A DNA stretch of 64,000 nt from NCBI RefSeq assembly GCF_026213295.1, contig NC_079427.1:31871200-31935199 (forward strand). The letters are read 5' to 3'. The notes under the pieces are model-generated. The model made no database searches. It had not been told where the DNA came from and saw nothing but the letters and a program-made list of their open reading frames with translations. The position numbers were made by a program, and so were the translations under genes. The stretch is from Gadus chalcogrammus (Eukaryota; Chordata; Actinopteri; Gadiformes; Gadidae). The first letter of the stretch is position 1. Each line of letters opens with the position of its first letter. Shown here piece after piece: positions 47,913 to 57,125 of this stretch.

Positions 47913-49257
47913 TCGGAGCGCCAATTCTCTTCCGCACAGAGCAGAACTGTGGCCTATTTTACAATTTTTTATTTTCTTAATTATAATTATATCATTCATT
48001 TTTACAGAGTAAGTGTGCTGGACCCTTCTAGTCAAGATTTTCTGAACACCGAAAAGGTGAAACCTCTACTGGATTTGACCCAGACTGAGATGGACGAGGT
48101 GCAGTTCACCATTGCGCGTCAGTTCGTGAGAAACCAGGATGGAGAAACATTGACTTTGGGCCAACTTGTCTCCAAGTACAAGGATGTCTTCAGTGCCATG
48201 CCTCTCGTTCTTACGGCTTTCAAACATGCAGGGCTTCAACTGCTATGTGCGAGAACTCTTTTTCCATGTTGATAAACGTATTTTCTGAGCACAGACGCAG
48301 CATGTTGCACAGACGAAAGGCGAATCTGATCAGGCTGGCCTTCGAGAACGACCTGAGCAAAAAATTTGAGGATGAGTGGAAGGATCGACTTCTTAGGCGA
48401 TTCAACAACACACCGCCCAGAAGACTGCAACTATACTGATTCAAAGCCAAGATTTGGCTGACCAAGTTGCCCAGTTTTTTTCATAGGCCTATAACTTCTC
48501 CTTCTTCTTCCTTTGCTTCCAATCCCCAACACATTTTTATATAAAGTTAAATAATCTCTCATCTCCGCAATCACAAAAACACAAACACACACACACACAC
48601 ACACACACACAGTGCTGTCTGTTTTAAATTAGTAATTGCATTGGGCAGTTTTGTGTTGAGTTGAGTTCGTGCAACGTGTCTCTGAAGTTGTGATGTTTGC
48701 TGTCAAATAAAAACATTTTGATGTAAACTTTACAAATAAAATATATATTTCATTATACCATTGTAGCAAAGTGGTGGCATAATTGTATTTGTCTTTGAAA
48801 ATTATGATATTGAGTCAAAGTCTTGCTATTGCAATTAACAATGGACTGAATACAATTATCGTCACCTTTAAAAAGTGGTGGCTATGCATCTCAATCAATC
48901 ATGGTTTCCAAACCTATACAGTAAAATCTGGTAATTATTTGTGTGCTTGTAGTCAGTACAGCAATATATATCAAAGTAACTTATCACATTTGTCTACACT
49001 ACACGACTTGACCACAGTTAAATAGGCTACCTTAGTTCAGAAGGAGTGTATGACTATTGTATAGCCACACTATATTCGGACCAATACGGGTAATCAAAAT
49101 GAACGCGTTAATTTGACAGCCCTACATAATATATACATGATAGAAGTAACGAAACAACTTAATATCAGTAGCATGTGGATTAAAAAAAACACTGCGAGTA
49201 ACGCCCCCTCTCCACATTTCGTCCCTTCTGATTGTTTTCAAGCTGGCGCCGGGCCTG

Positions 49258-49367
49258 CGACCAGAACCGATAAGCGGAATCGTTAAGCAGGCTTGCTAAT
49301 GATTCCAAGGAATCAGTTGACTCGGCACCGGTTCTGAACAAGAACCGGTTCTCGATTCCCATCCCTA
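49258..49367 (-). repeat. Isolated end of the TAGGGATGGG hAT family
   Basis: Reverse complement of 9345-9455, ending CGATTCCCATCCCTA. A separate relic just before it (about 49100-49125) reads AACGCGTTAATTTGACAGCC, a terminus type of another fish hAT MITE. Confidence 0.8.
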
Positions 49368-50436
49368 CCAAGTCCTGTACTGAAGAATTTTCAAATGATG
49401 TGGTATGTGCTCTTTGGGACGGCAGCAAAGTGATCAAGCAGAAAGATGTGGCATGGGTTTCCGCCCTTAACATCTCGTTCCAAGCAGCGCCCTCCTCTGC
49501 TCTTGACCCGATAACAGCCATAAGCCGAAATGAACTTGTAGAAGCACAGAGAATGGATGAAGCAATCAATGAAGCAATTCAGTTAAAAGAAGCAGGTACA
49601 CCCTTGAGTGATGAGGTGCGCAAAACGGCAAGTGCTGCCGCCAGAAGACTTTTCCATGAATGGGGAAAACTAGGCCTTGAAAATGGTCTCTTGTACAGAC
49701 GCGCTAATGAAAGGAAAGAACTGGTGCTCCCTGCCAAGTATAAAGATCTGGTGCTGAAGAAACTTCATAGCGAGATGGCTCATGTAAGAATAAGAATGCA
49801 TAAAATCGAAAAAGCCAGTAACTCATGTGAGAGCCCCAATGGGCAGTATTACATCAAACTCACCACTAGAGTAAGTGTTTATAGACTACTTACATCCGGT
49901 GGCTTTGAATATATACTTGTAGTGGTTGACCACTTCACAAGATTTGCTCAAGCCTACCCAACAAAGAACAAGAGTGGCAAGACAGCAGCTGACTGCATTT
50001 TCAATTATTTCATACCACGCTTTAGATATCCATCAAAATTGCCTCATGACCAAGGCCGTGAATTTGAGAATGAACACGCACACTTCGTCAGCTGTCAGAT
50101 ATTGGTCACTCAAGAACATCACCATACCACCCACAGGGAAATACTGCTGAGCGGTTTAATCTGACAATACTACAGATGTTAAGAACATTGACTGACAAGG
50201 AGAAAGATAGATGGAAAGACAAGCTCCCACAAGTTGTACACGCGTACAATTGTACTCGGCACGAGTCCACAGGCTTTTCGCCCTTCTTCCAATCGATCTG
50301 CTGTTTGGACTAGTTGAAGATGCCGAACCAGACTCTCCCAAGGGATATTCCAAGAAGTGGACAAAGCAGATGTCAGAGGCCTACCAGATTGCTAGTGAGA
50401 ATAGCAAGTGGGCCAGTGCCAAACGGTAGCCCTGCC
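49368..50436 (+). pseudogene. Gypsy-type pol fragment: integrase region
   Basis: The frame starts at 49400 with [14 protein letters not shown] and includes [20 protein letters not shown] and [20 protein letters not shown], the region before integrase. It then has a deletion where the zinc-binding HHCC domain should be. The core follows: [20 protein letters not shown] (first Asp) and [19 protein letters not shown] (second Asp). A frameshift at about 50150 leads to [20 protein letters not shown] in another frame. No LTR or gag is adjacent, so it is an isolated relic of a different Gypsy family from 3679-9226. Confidence 0.75.
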
Positions 50437-50489
50437 CGGCTGCGGGCTGAACTGCCGCCGAAGCTTTCCGGCTGCTCCGGCAGGTGTAC

Positions 50490-50675
50490 TCCAGAAGTAC
50501 AATCCCTTTCTCCTCCACGTCTCCATATTGTCCATGATTTTTTTAGTTAATATAATTTGTGTTTGTAATTGTAAATAATTATACTTGAAGAAAATACTTT
50601 CGGCCGTCCAGTCCAGCAACTCCGGCGGGGGGAGCTCGGCGGCTGACCGGCAGAGAAAGGGATTGTACTCCCGGA
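50490..50675. mobile_element. Small palindromic MITE
   Basis: The inverted ends CTCCAGAAGTACAATCCCTT and complement AAGGGATTGTACTCCCGGAG surround an AT-rich core. Weaker pairing of GC-rich flanks (CTCCGGCAG, CCGGCAGAG) suggests the arms may extend a little further. Confidence 0.55.
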
Positions 50676-50889
50676 GCTAATGGTGCGTTTTGGTATTCCC
50701 TGCAAACCGACTCGGACCTCGGATGTGACATCACGCCCACCCTTCAATCATTTTATTTTGTTTCGGTTGGTCGTTGGAGGAAAACATGGACGCCACCCGG
50801 AAAGCTGTTGTCGCGGTAGCATTGGCACCAGGCGCTCCAAAATAATAGGCGAGTACCAGGCACTCCAAAATAAGTAGGCTATAGGCCAG

Positions 50890-51901
50890 GGCCCCGTTTC
50901 CCGATAACGATGGATCTTCGCTCGTACGATAATTCTCACGATGGATCTTGCGAACCATCGTAAATTTCTTTGGAGCGTTTCCGGAAACTCCTCTTAACAT
51001 GAACGCGCATTCGCTGCACTGACGACGTTCGTAGGATTGTACCTGTCCACTGACACGGTGCTGAAACGGTCTATGACGCAGGGGGAGACGCAGGAATGTC
51101 GCTGGGAAAAGGGTTACAAAGGGTTAAAATATCTCCCCATCAATATATATAACCGCAGAGTAGCCTACGAAAAGAATAGAGTGCAATAATATGAATGCTA
51201 AAGATATTAAAACACACGCATCTCCCCCCCTGAAATAATTCCATATTACAAAAATCCCAAATAGCTTGTGTGACAACTACATTTATCTTAATGTGCTGAT
51301 TTCTGAAAAATACTTTGTGCAGCAAAGTGCCGACTTTATCTGATTCTGCATAAGGTTTCATTGATTGGCTCTCTAGTCTAGAATATTTGTAGAAATTAAA
51401 AATGCAACGTTCCATTCATTCATTATCATTCAAAGACGGCTATTGCTGACCCGATTAGGAGAGCTTGGTCTAGATCCTGCCCATATTGTTGACTTCTAAC
51501 ATGTCTCTATCTTTGCTGTTTAAATCTAACTGTAGTCTTTGAGTAATATATCGGCGGTAACCACTGTTTTTGGTTGCGAAATGGCTCAAGCTGGGCATTC
51601 CGTGGTATTGGATGGGTTTTAATAAAACCCATCCAATACTAGGAATGTCCGCTGGTGACGTCACTGAGGCTATAGTAGGCTAACGATGCTCTTATGGTCC
51701 TACGAGTACCCTGGAGTTCTACTACAGAGTACTGTAGTAGAACTCCAAACGCTACTAGCTACAAACGCTACAACGCTACAAGCGTTTTCACGACGTTCGT
51801 TACCAACGATGCTTTCGGGAAACGGTGTGAAAACTGTACGATGCTCGTACGACGCACTTCCCGATCCACTTAGGCTAACGATGCTTTCGGGAAACTGGGC
51901 C
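50890..51901. mobile_element. Harbinger-type MITE D in the terminus of hAT J
   Basis: The ends GGCCCCGTTTCCCGA (left) and GGCCCAGTTTCCCGA (read inward from the right) are flanked by CAG (50887-50889 and 51902-51904). 1012 bp. ACGATGG/CTCGTACGA repeats lie near both ends. It contains two strong hairpins: 51601-51641 (stem TATTGGATGGGTTTT) and 51711-51746 (stem TGGAGTTCTACTAC). No transposase. Confidence 0.8.
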
Positions 51902-52077
51902 CAGGGCTTTTCAATTAGTTTTGAATGGGGGCCGGTTGGTGGAAGTGATCCAAAATGAGGGGCCAGAAAAAAATGCCTAAAATTGATGAGCATCACATCA
52001 ATAGCTACAGATACTGTAAAAAACATAGGAGTGCATATATTTTCTTTATTTTATCAAATAGAGTTCAACAGCTTATC

Positions 52078-52207
52078 AAAAATAATCCCTATTTGATTAA
52101 CGTCATAGGCTGCCTGTTAGTGTTTAACAATCTTATCAGTTCAGGAAAAGACAATATGTTAACTCTGCAACAGCTTATCAAATTACATAGTTATAGGTTA
52201 ACTCAAG
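52078..52207. repeat. hAT J subterminal tandem repeats, left of the retrovirus
   Basis: Imperfect CAACAGCTTATCAAA units. The array continues at 61358-61575 on the other side of the retroviral insertion. Confidence 0.75.
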
Positions 52208-52211
52208 AGTG

Positions 52212-52851
52212 TGTCGGGCAAAATAACCTGCTGAGCACATCACATGGCAGTCACCTTACAATATAGTCAACTTTTAAAGCCTGATGAGCACATCACATGG
52301 CAGTCACCTTACAATATAGTCAACTTTTAACACATAACACACACATGATAACATGGTCAGGTGAAGGCCAGAACCAAGGCCCCATCTCTCCTCCAGGCAA
52401 ATGGTAAACACTCAGACAATGCACCGTTTCATCCTCAGAACGGGAGGGCCACAAACAGGAGACTCTGTGAGGCTCTCCCCCGTCAGGAAGAACACAAGAA
52501 GATACACATGCATACACTAGGGCCTGGGAGGCAAGGTCAAGCAAAGACACACAGAACCATACACATCTTAAACGCACACACCTCATCGAGAGGAAGATAC
52601 AGCATAAAACTGTATCACACAGGGACTCTGCCCCTCTTCTTCTGAAGCAGACCTTCCACGGAGGCGAAGCTCTGGACGAACCATCAGCGCTGATTAGGGA
52701 CTTAGACATATTCGATCTCTCACGCTTTATGACTCTGTATAACCGTTGCCACTTTACTTAATAAATCCAAGGTCCTCGTGCCGACAGACTTTATTACCTC
52801 TCCGTCTCATTTCATCTGGTCCAGTAACTAGACAGACCGTTTTTCCCAACA
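52212..52851 (+). repeat. 5' LTR of the retrovirus
   Basis: 640 bp. Two copies of a unit starting GATGAGCACATCACATGGCA lie near its start, against three in the 3' LTR. AATAAA is at 52760-52765, about 85 bp before the end. Confidence 0.9.
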
Positions 52852-52854
52852 ATT

Positions 52855-52872
52855 TGGTGACCTCGGACGTGA
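52855..52872 (+). other. Retroviral primer-binding site
   Basis: TGGTGACCTCGGACGTGA starts three bases after the 5' LTR, where a PBS is expected. I do not assign the tRNA. Confidence 0.6.
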
Positions 52873-54484
52873 TTTTTTCTGAATTGAACACGCAACTGGG
52901 AAACGAGAGACGGAGAGCGGCACGACCTCGAGACCCCGGAGCACCGGACCGATTCCTGCAGTCTCACCTCGCGCGCGCCCAACAAAAGGTAGGCAGAACC
53001 TGTTGATAAAATCCAAACTCTGCATAGTTATATAGGAACCACATTAGGAGGTGAGACTGTGAGAGCGGTTCGCTACGGGATATCTCGTGGGGACGAATAG
53101 AACTGCATCCCAGCATTGCCCCATAAACCCGATTGACCCTGAACGCGTGACACATCGAATATCGGCTCGTTGCATGGTGAAAGAATACCCTCGAGACCAT
53201 AGGGCCTATAAGAATCGGTCATAGTGATACAAGACTACCGATGGCCGAGTAATAAATGCCTGGGCCAAAAGTGGAACCCGGAGGGATGCCTGGGCCGCGG
53301 GTGGAACCCAGAGGGAATGAGAAGAAAAGAGAAGGGCCTATAAGAATCGGTTATAGTGATACGAGACTACCGATGGCCGAGTAATGAATGCCTGGGCCAA
53401 GAGTGGAACCCAGAGGGATGCCTGGGCCGCGGGTGGAACCCAGAGGGAAAGAGAAGAAAAAACTAGGCTCGTTGCATGGTGAAGGAAATACCCTCGAGAC
53501 CCTAGGGCCTATAAGAATCGGTCATAGTGACACAAGACTACCGATGGCCAAGTAATGAATGTGTATTAAATAATTCTATGTGGTAAGAAGGTTAGAGTCC
53601 CTTTGCAGAGGAAACAGTATGCCTGAGGCACGAGTGACACACAGAGAGACAGTGTGTGTATGCGCGCGAGAGAGAGCGACGGAGTGGCTGTGTGTGTGTG
53701 TGTGTAAGAGGCCCAAAGAGAGAGAGAGCAATGATAACCCTGATGTGTGCAACGCTTGCCTGCTTTGTTTTGCCCAACGCTATTTTGCTGTGTCTGATGA
53801 TTGTGGGTGCGGGACACAGAATGAGAAGTCTGTTGATATGTGTCTGTGTGCGTCTGCGCGAAAGAAGAGAATCTGTGAGTGAATCAGTGGGTGTATGCGT
53901 GGTCCGCTCTATCTTCGCCCGTTAAAACGGGTAAAGGAAAGAATAGATAGATTGATAATAATGAATAATGTCTCTCTGACGTATTGCTTCGGTCTATGGC
54001 TTAACCTGCGGAAATAGATAAATTGACAATGATAAATAACCTTTTTACTGTGTTGCTTCCATTTACTGTTGGACCCGTTAAAACTAAACTTAGATAAATT
54101 GACAAATGATAAATAACCTTTTTTACTGTGTTGCTTCCATTTACTGTTGGACCCGTTAAAACTAGACCTAGATAAGTTGACAAGGATAAGTGATATCTCT
54201 TTTACTGTGTTTCTTTGAATTACTGCTGGACCTGTCGCATAGATAAACTGCGATACTAAACAACATCTCTTTGCCGCTTGGTTGACGGTTTAGTCTGTTG
54301 AAGCAGATTAATCAATAAAGGATAGATAACGATTATTGCTATGAGGAATGTCTGGATGTATTGAATAACGCCTCTAGGCCCTGTTGTTGTTTTTTGCTTC
54401 CCCCCCTGTTTTTTCCTCCTTTTTTCTCGTTCTCCTCCTCCAAAAGTGACAAGAGTTACCCCCTAGTCTCTCATCCGCTCTCGT
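52873..54484 (+). other. Long retroviral leader with tandem repeats
   Basis: 53205-53555 holds nearly three copies of a roughly 130-bp unit with GGGCCTATAAGAATCGGT and GATGCCTGGGCCGCGGGTGG. 54005-54240 holds three copies of a roughly 80-bp unit with ATTTACTGTTGGACCCGTTA. GT/GA-rich stretches lie between. No long frame is open. The position suits packaging or translation-control RNA structure, but that is inference. Confidence 0.7.
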
Positions 54485-54570
54485 GTGTTAGACAGGCCAC
54501 ACAGAGTTATAGCACCACGGCCGCCATTTTTTGAGTTCTCTCACTCAGTCCCAAGCCACACCTCCCCCTC

Positions 54571-55430
54571 AGCCAAATCTGGACCACTCCAACTCTGCCC
54601 TTCCCCAACTACACCGCCCCCTACTGGACCACTCCAACTCTGCCCTTCCCCAACTACACCGCCCCCTACTGGACCACTCCAACTCTGCCCTTCCCCAACT
54701 ACACCGCCCCCTGCTGGACCACTCCAGCCCTGCCCTTCCCCAACTACACCGCCCCCTGCTGGACCACTCCAGCCCTGCCCTTCCCCAACTACACCGCCCC
54801 CTGCTGGACCACTCCAGCCCTGCCCTTCCCCAACTACACCGCCCCCTACTGGACCACTCCAGCCCTACCCTTCCCCAACTACACCGCCCCCTGCTGGACC
54901 ACTCCAGCCCTGCCCTTCCCCAACTACACCGCCCCCTGCCCTTCCCCAACTACACCGCCCCCTGCTGGACCACTCCAACCCTACCCTTCCCCAACTACAC
55001 CGCCCCCTGCTGGACCACTCCAGCCCTGCCCTTCCCCAACTACACCGCCCCCTGCTGGACCACTCCAGCCCTGCCCTTCCCCAACTACACCGCCCCCTAC
55101 TGGACCACTCCAGCCCTACCCTTCCCCAACTACACCGCCCCCTGCTGGACCACTCCAGCCCTGCCCTTCCCCAACTACACCGCCCCCTGCTGGACCACTC
55201 CAGCCCTGCCCTTCCCCAACTACACCGCCCCCTGCTGGACCACTCCAACCCTACCCTTCCCCAACTACACCGCCCTCTACTGAACCACTCCAACCCTACC
55301 CTTCCCCAACTACACCGCCCTCTACTGGACCACTCCAGCCCTGTCCTTCCCCAACTACACCGCCCCCTGCTGGACAACAACAACCCTGCCCTTCCCCAAC
55401 TACACCGCCCCCTACTGGACAGCATCAATA
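54571..55430 (+). repeat. 45-bp tandem array, about 19 units
   Basis: The unit contains CCTTCCCCAACTACACCGCC. One unit near 54936 is only 26 bp, which changes the frame. Because 45 is a multiple of three and the unit lacks stops, several frames stay open on both strands. A frame from 54485 to 55840 crosses it, giving Pro-rich repeats of 15 residues. Whether any part is translated as a Pro-rich gag domain is uncertain. Confidence 0.9.
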
Positions 55431-55599
55431 CCAATCCAACCCCGACTCTAGGACACCCCCTGCTAGAAGAATTATCCCAGTTACTAATAAAGCTAAAAAG
55501 ACAAACCTCCCCGCACCCGGCCTTCAGTGCACGGGCATCCACAACCCCGACCACCCCCATACCAGGCTGCTGTAAGAAGAAGCGGCGAACGCGCCCACT

Positions 55600-56655
55600 A
55601 TGTCGGACGAGCGACGAAGAGCCCCCGGAGAGGATTGGCAAGACGAACACCAGAGAAGCCAAGACAGAGAGCGATTCTCAGCCTCCCGGCCCACTGACAG
55701 CCACTCACCCCCACCCTCGCCGGAGAGGGCTCACCTACCCATGGCATCCAAGCCAAAATTGTTCTGTCCCCTGGAATCGACAACACCAGTTCAGTCTCAG
55801 CCAAAAGCCCCCGCCTCATACACCCTACCTTCCCCATTAATGACCCCCTCCCAGTTCAGCCCTGACCCAGATCACTTAAGGGACCCCCGTACCAATAAGA
55901 GCGAGCCCCGCCGCCCCCGGCCAGGTATACAAGAGGCTTTTATGGCACCTCTATTGATAGATGCGGAGGGAAGAGCAGCATACACACCATGGAGCCACCG
56001 GGACATGACCACCCTGGTCGCCCACTTGCCAACGCTCACGGCAGGAGCCTCGGCCTGGATCAGAAGATTTGAAACTGAGACGTCTGGCGATCTCCTGACC
56101 CTGGGAGACATACGAGCCATCATCGGCAGGGCACACGGTGCCAGACGAATCATTGAACTGGAGACACTGACCAAGACTGAGGCCCTACCTGACAACACCC
56201 CCTTCGACGCTTACCGAAACCTCTTCTGGAAGAGTCTCAGGGCGCTCTTCTCAGCCGACGCAGGCAGAATGGGAATCTCCGGCCTGACCATCAAACCTGA
56301 AGAATCTATCTTTCAGTACATAGAAAGGGCCGAAGGATTGTGGACGGATAATAATGACTGTCCCCCACACAGTAGCAAACTGGCGACACAGACATTCCAG
56401 CGGGCAATAATACAGGGACTGCCACCCACGGTCCAGAGGAGACTGAAGACAGTGGTGGCACTGCACTCCGAGCCATGGACGGAATGGGTGGATCACCTTG
56501 ATCACCACCACCGACTCGAGGAAGACAAACGACTTGAAAAGGATGATGATTACGAGGAATTGAAGAAGCAACTCGTGAGGATGCAGATCAAGGAGCTAGC
56601 CGAAAAATCCCAACTGCACAAAAAGACCAAGGACGACAAAGGACCCAGGTGGTGA
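55600..56655 (+). CDS. gag: Retroviral Gag (capsid-containing), open
   Basis: 351 codons from the ATG at 55600; an in-frame TAA at 55573 excludes an upstream start in this frame. Residues 1-105 are Arg/Ser/Pro-rich. From about residue 110 (EAFMAPLL, YTPWSHRDMTTLVAHLP) it looks like a gammaretrovirus-type capsid, with a major-homology-like region further on (IKPEESIFQYIERAEGLW). It ends in a highly charged tail and has no CCHC zinc knuckle, so nucleocapsid is missing or unconventional. A typical Gag is longer. The N-terminal matrix may have been encoded through the 45-bp array in another frame, now shifted. The stop overlaps pol by seven bases. Confidence 0.75.
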   Translation: MSDERRRAPGEDWQDEHQRSQDRERFSASRPTDSHSPPPSPERAHLPMASKPKLFCPLESTTPVQSQPKAPASYTLPSPLMTPSQFSPDPDHLRDPRTNKSEPRRPRPGIQEAFMAPLLIDAEGRAAYTPWSHRDMTTLVAHLPTLTAGASAWIRRFETETSGDLLTLGDIRAIIGRAHGARRIIELETLTKTEALPDNTPFDAYRNLFWKSLRALFSADAGRMGISGLTIKPEESIFQYIERAEGLWTDNNDCPPHSSKLATQTFQRAIIQGLPPTVQRRLKTVVALHSEPWTEWVDHLDHHHRLEEDKRLEKDDDYEELKKQLVRMQIKELAEKSQLHKKTKDDKGPRW

Positions 56656-57125
56656 ACCTGGGAACGGGAGCCCCAATGGTGGACGGGCTCGTAAACCAGA
56701 CCCCGGTTCGTTTCATGGTCGACACCGGAGCCACAGTATCCACCATCGGGGACCTGAACCATGAAATCCCACCCCTCTCCACTCGAACCCTGACTCTCGC
56801 CTCCCGAGCCTTGTACACACAGGTCACCTCCCTCCCGACCCCCGCAGATCCCGACCCCGTCCTCGTTAATCCCGGGGATTGGGTCTGGGTCAGGGTCCAC
56901 AAGAGACAATGCCTTCAGCCACGGTGGGAAGGCCCCTATAAGGTACTTCTGGCCACCCCCTTCTCTGTCTCCCTTTCAGGAAGGAGCGGCGCCCGCTGGC
57001 ACCATCTGTCTACCACCCGCAAGGCCGACAACCCGCATGACCGCACCTTGGCGACCGTTCAACGCGACCTCGCACGGCTGCACCATGAGACCACCACTGA
57101 CGCCACAGGAGGCCCGGACCAGTAG
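56649..57125 (+). pseudogene. pol: Retroviral protease start fused to integrase C-terminus
   Basis: 158 codons in a different frame from gag. Residues 13-31 include the protease active-site type motif VRFMVDTGATVS. Near residue 52 (about 56805) the sequence switches to the integrase C-terminal region: YTQVTSLPTPAD, NPGDWVWVRVHKRQCLQPRW, then GPYKVLL, the GPY/F domain that contacts DNA. Roughly 1000 codons covering the rest of protease, RT, RNase H and the integrase catalytic core are missing, but the frame is kept across the junction. The element cannot replicate alone. Its end overlaps the start of env, as in complete viruses. Confidence 0.8.

Larger units (their letters stand above)
44348..48440 (+). 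pseudogene. hAT transposase (ZMYM1-like), four dispersed pieces
   Basis: Pieces in order. 44348-44580 starts MDIRNWMKKG, an N-terminal motif common in this group. 44648-45121 has CGNFLSLFGYTSRQNEELYR, YTIKVDGTKD (first catalytic Asp region) and ISQCYDGASAV. 46109-46700 has IPYIHCFNHQLHLVIVHAL and LLEQRWTGNLDTV. 48003-48440 has the C-terminal dimerisation region, with CENSFSMLINVFSEHRRSML and ending RRLQLY. A shift near 44560 and one near 48230 break the frame, besides the insertions. It would cut and join hAT ends in the nucleus if intact. Confidence 0.75.
44000..49257 (+). mobile_element. ZMYM1-like hAT element with nested insertions
   Basis: The ends are inverted (CAGGCCCGGCGCCA at 44000-44013 and its complement at 49244-49257). 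The flanks GCTTGGCG and CGACCAGA do not match, so either one end has recombined or the element formed by rearrangement. It contains a broken transposase, a second hAT-type insertion (45122-46108) and other hAT pieces (46718-47912). 3' non-coding sequence lies at 48450-49240, with a CA tract (48584-48611) and AATAAA near 48706. Confidence 0.7.

Noticed and set aside
54569..55662. Long minus-strand open frames of Gly/Arg/Ser/Trp repeats
   Set aside because: They are antisense readings of the 45-bp array and exist only because the unit lacks stops in those frames.
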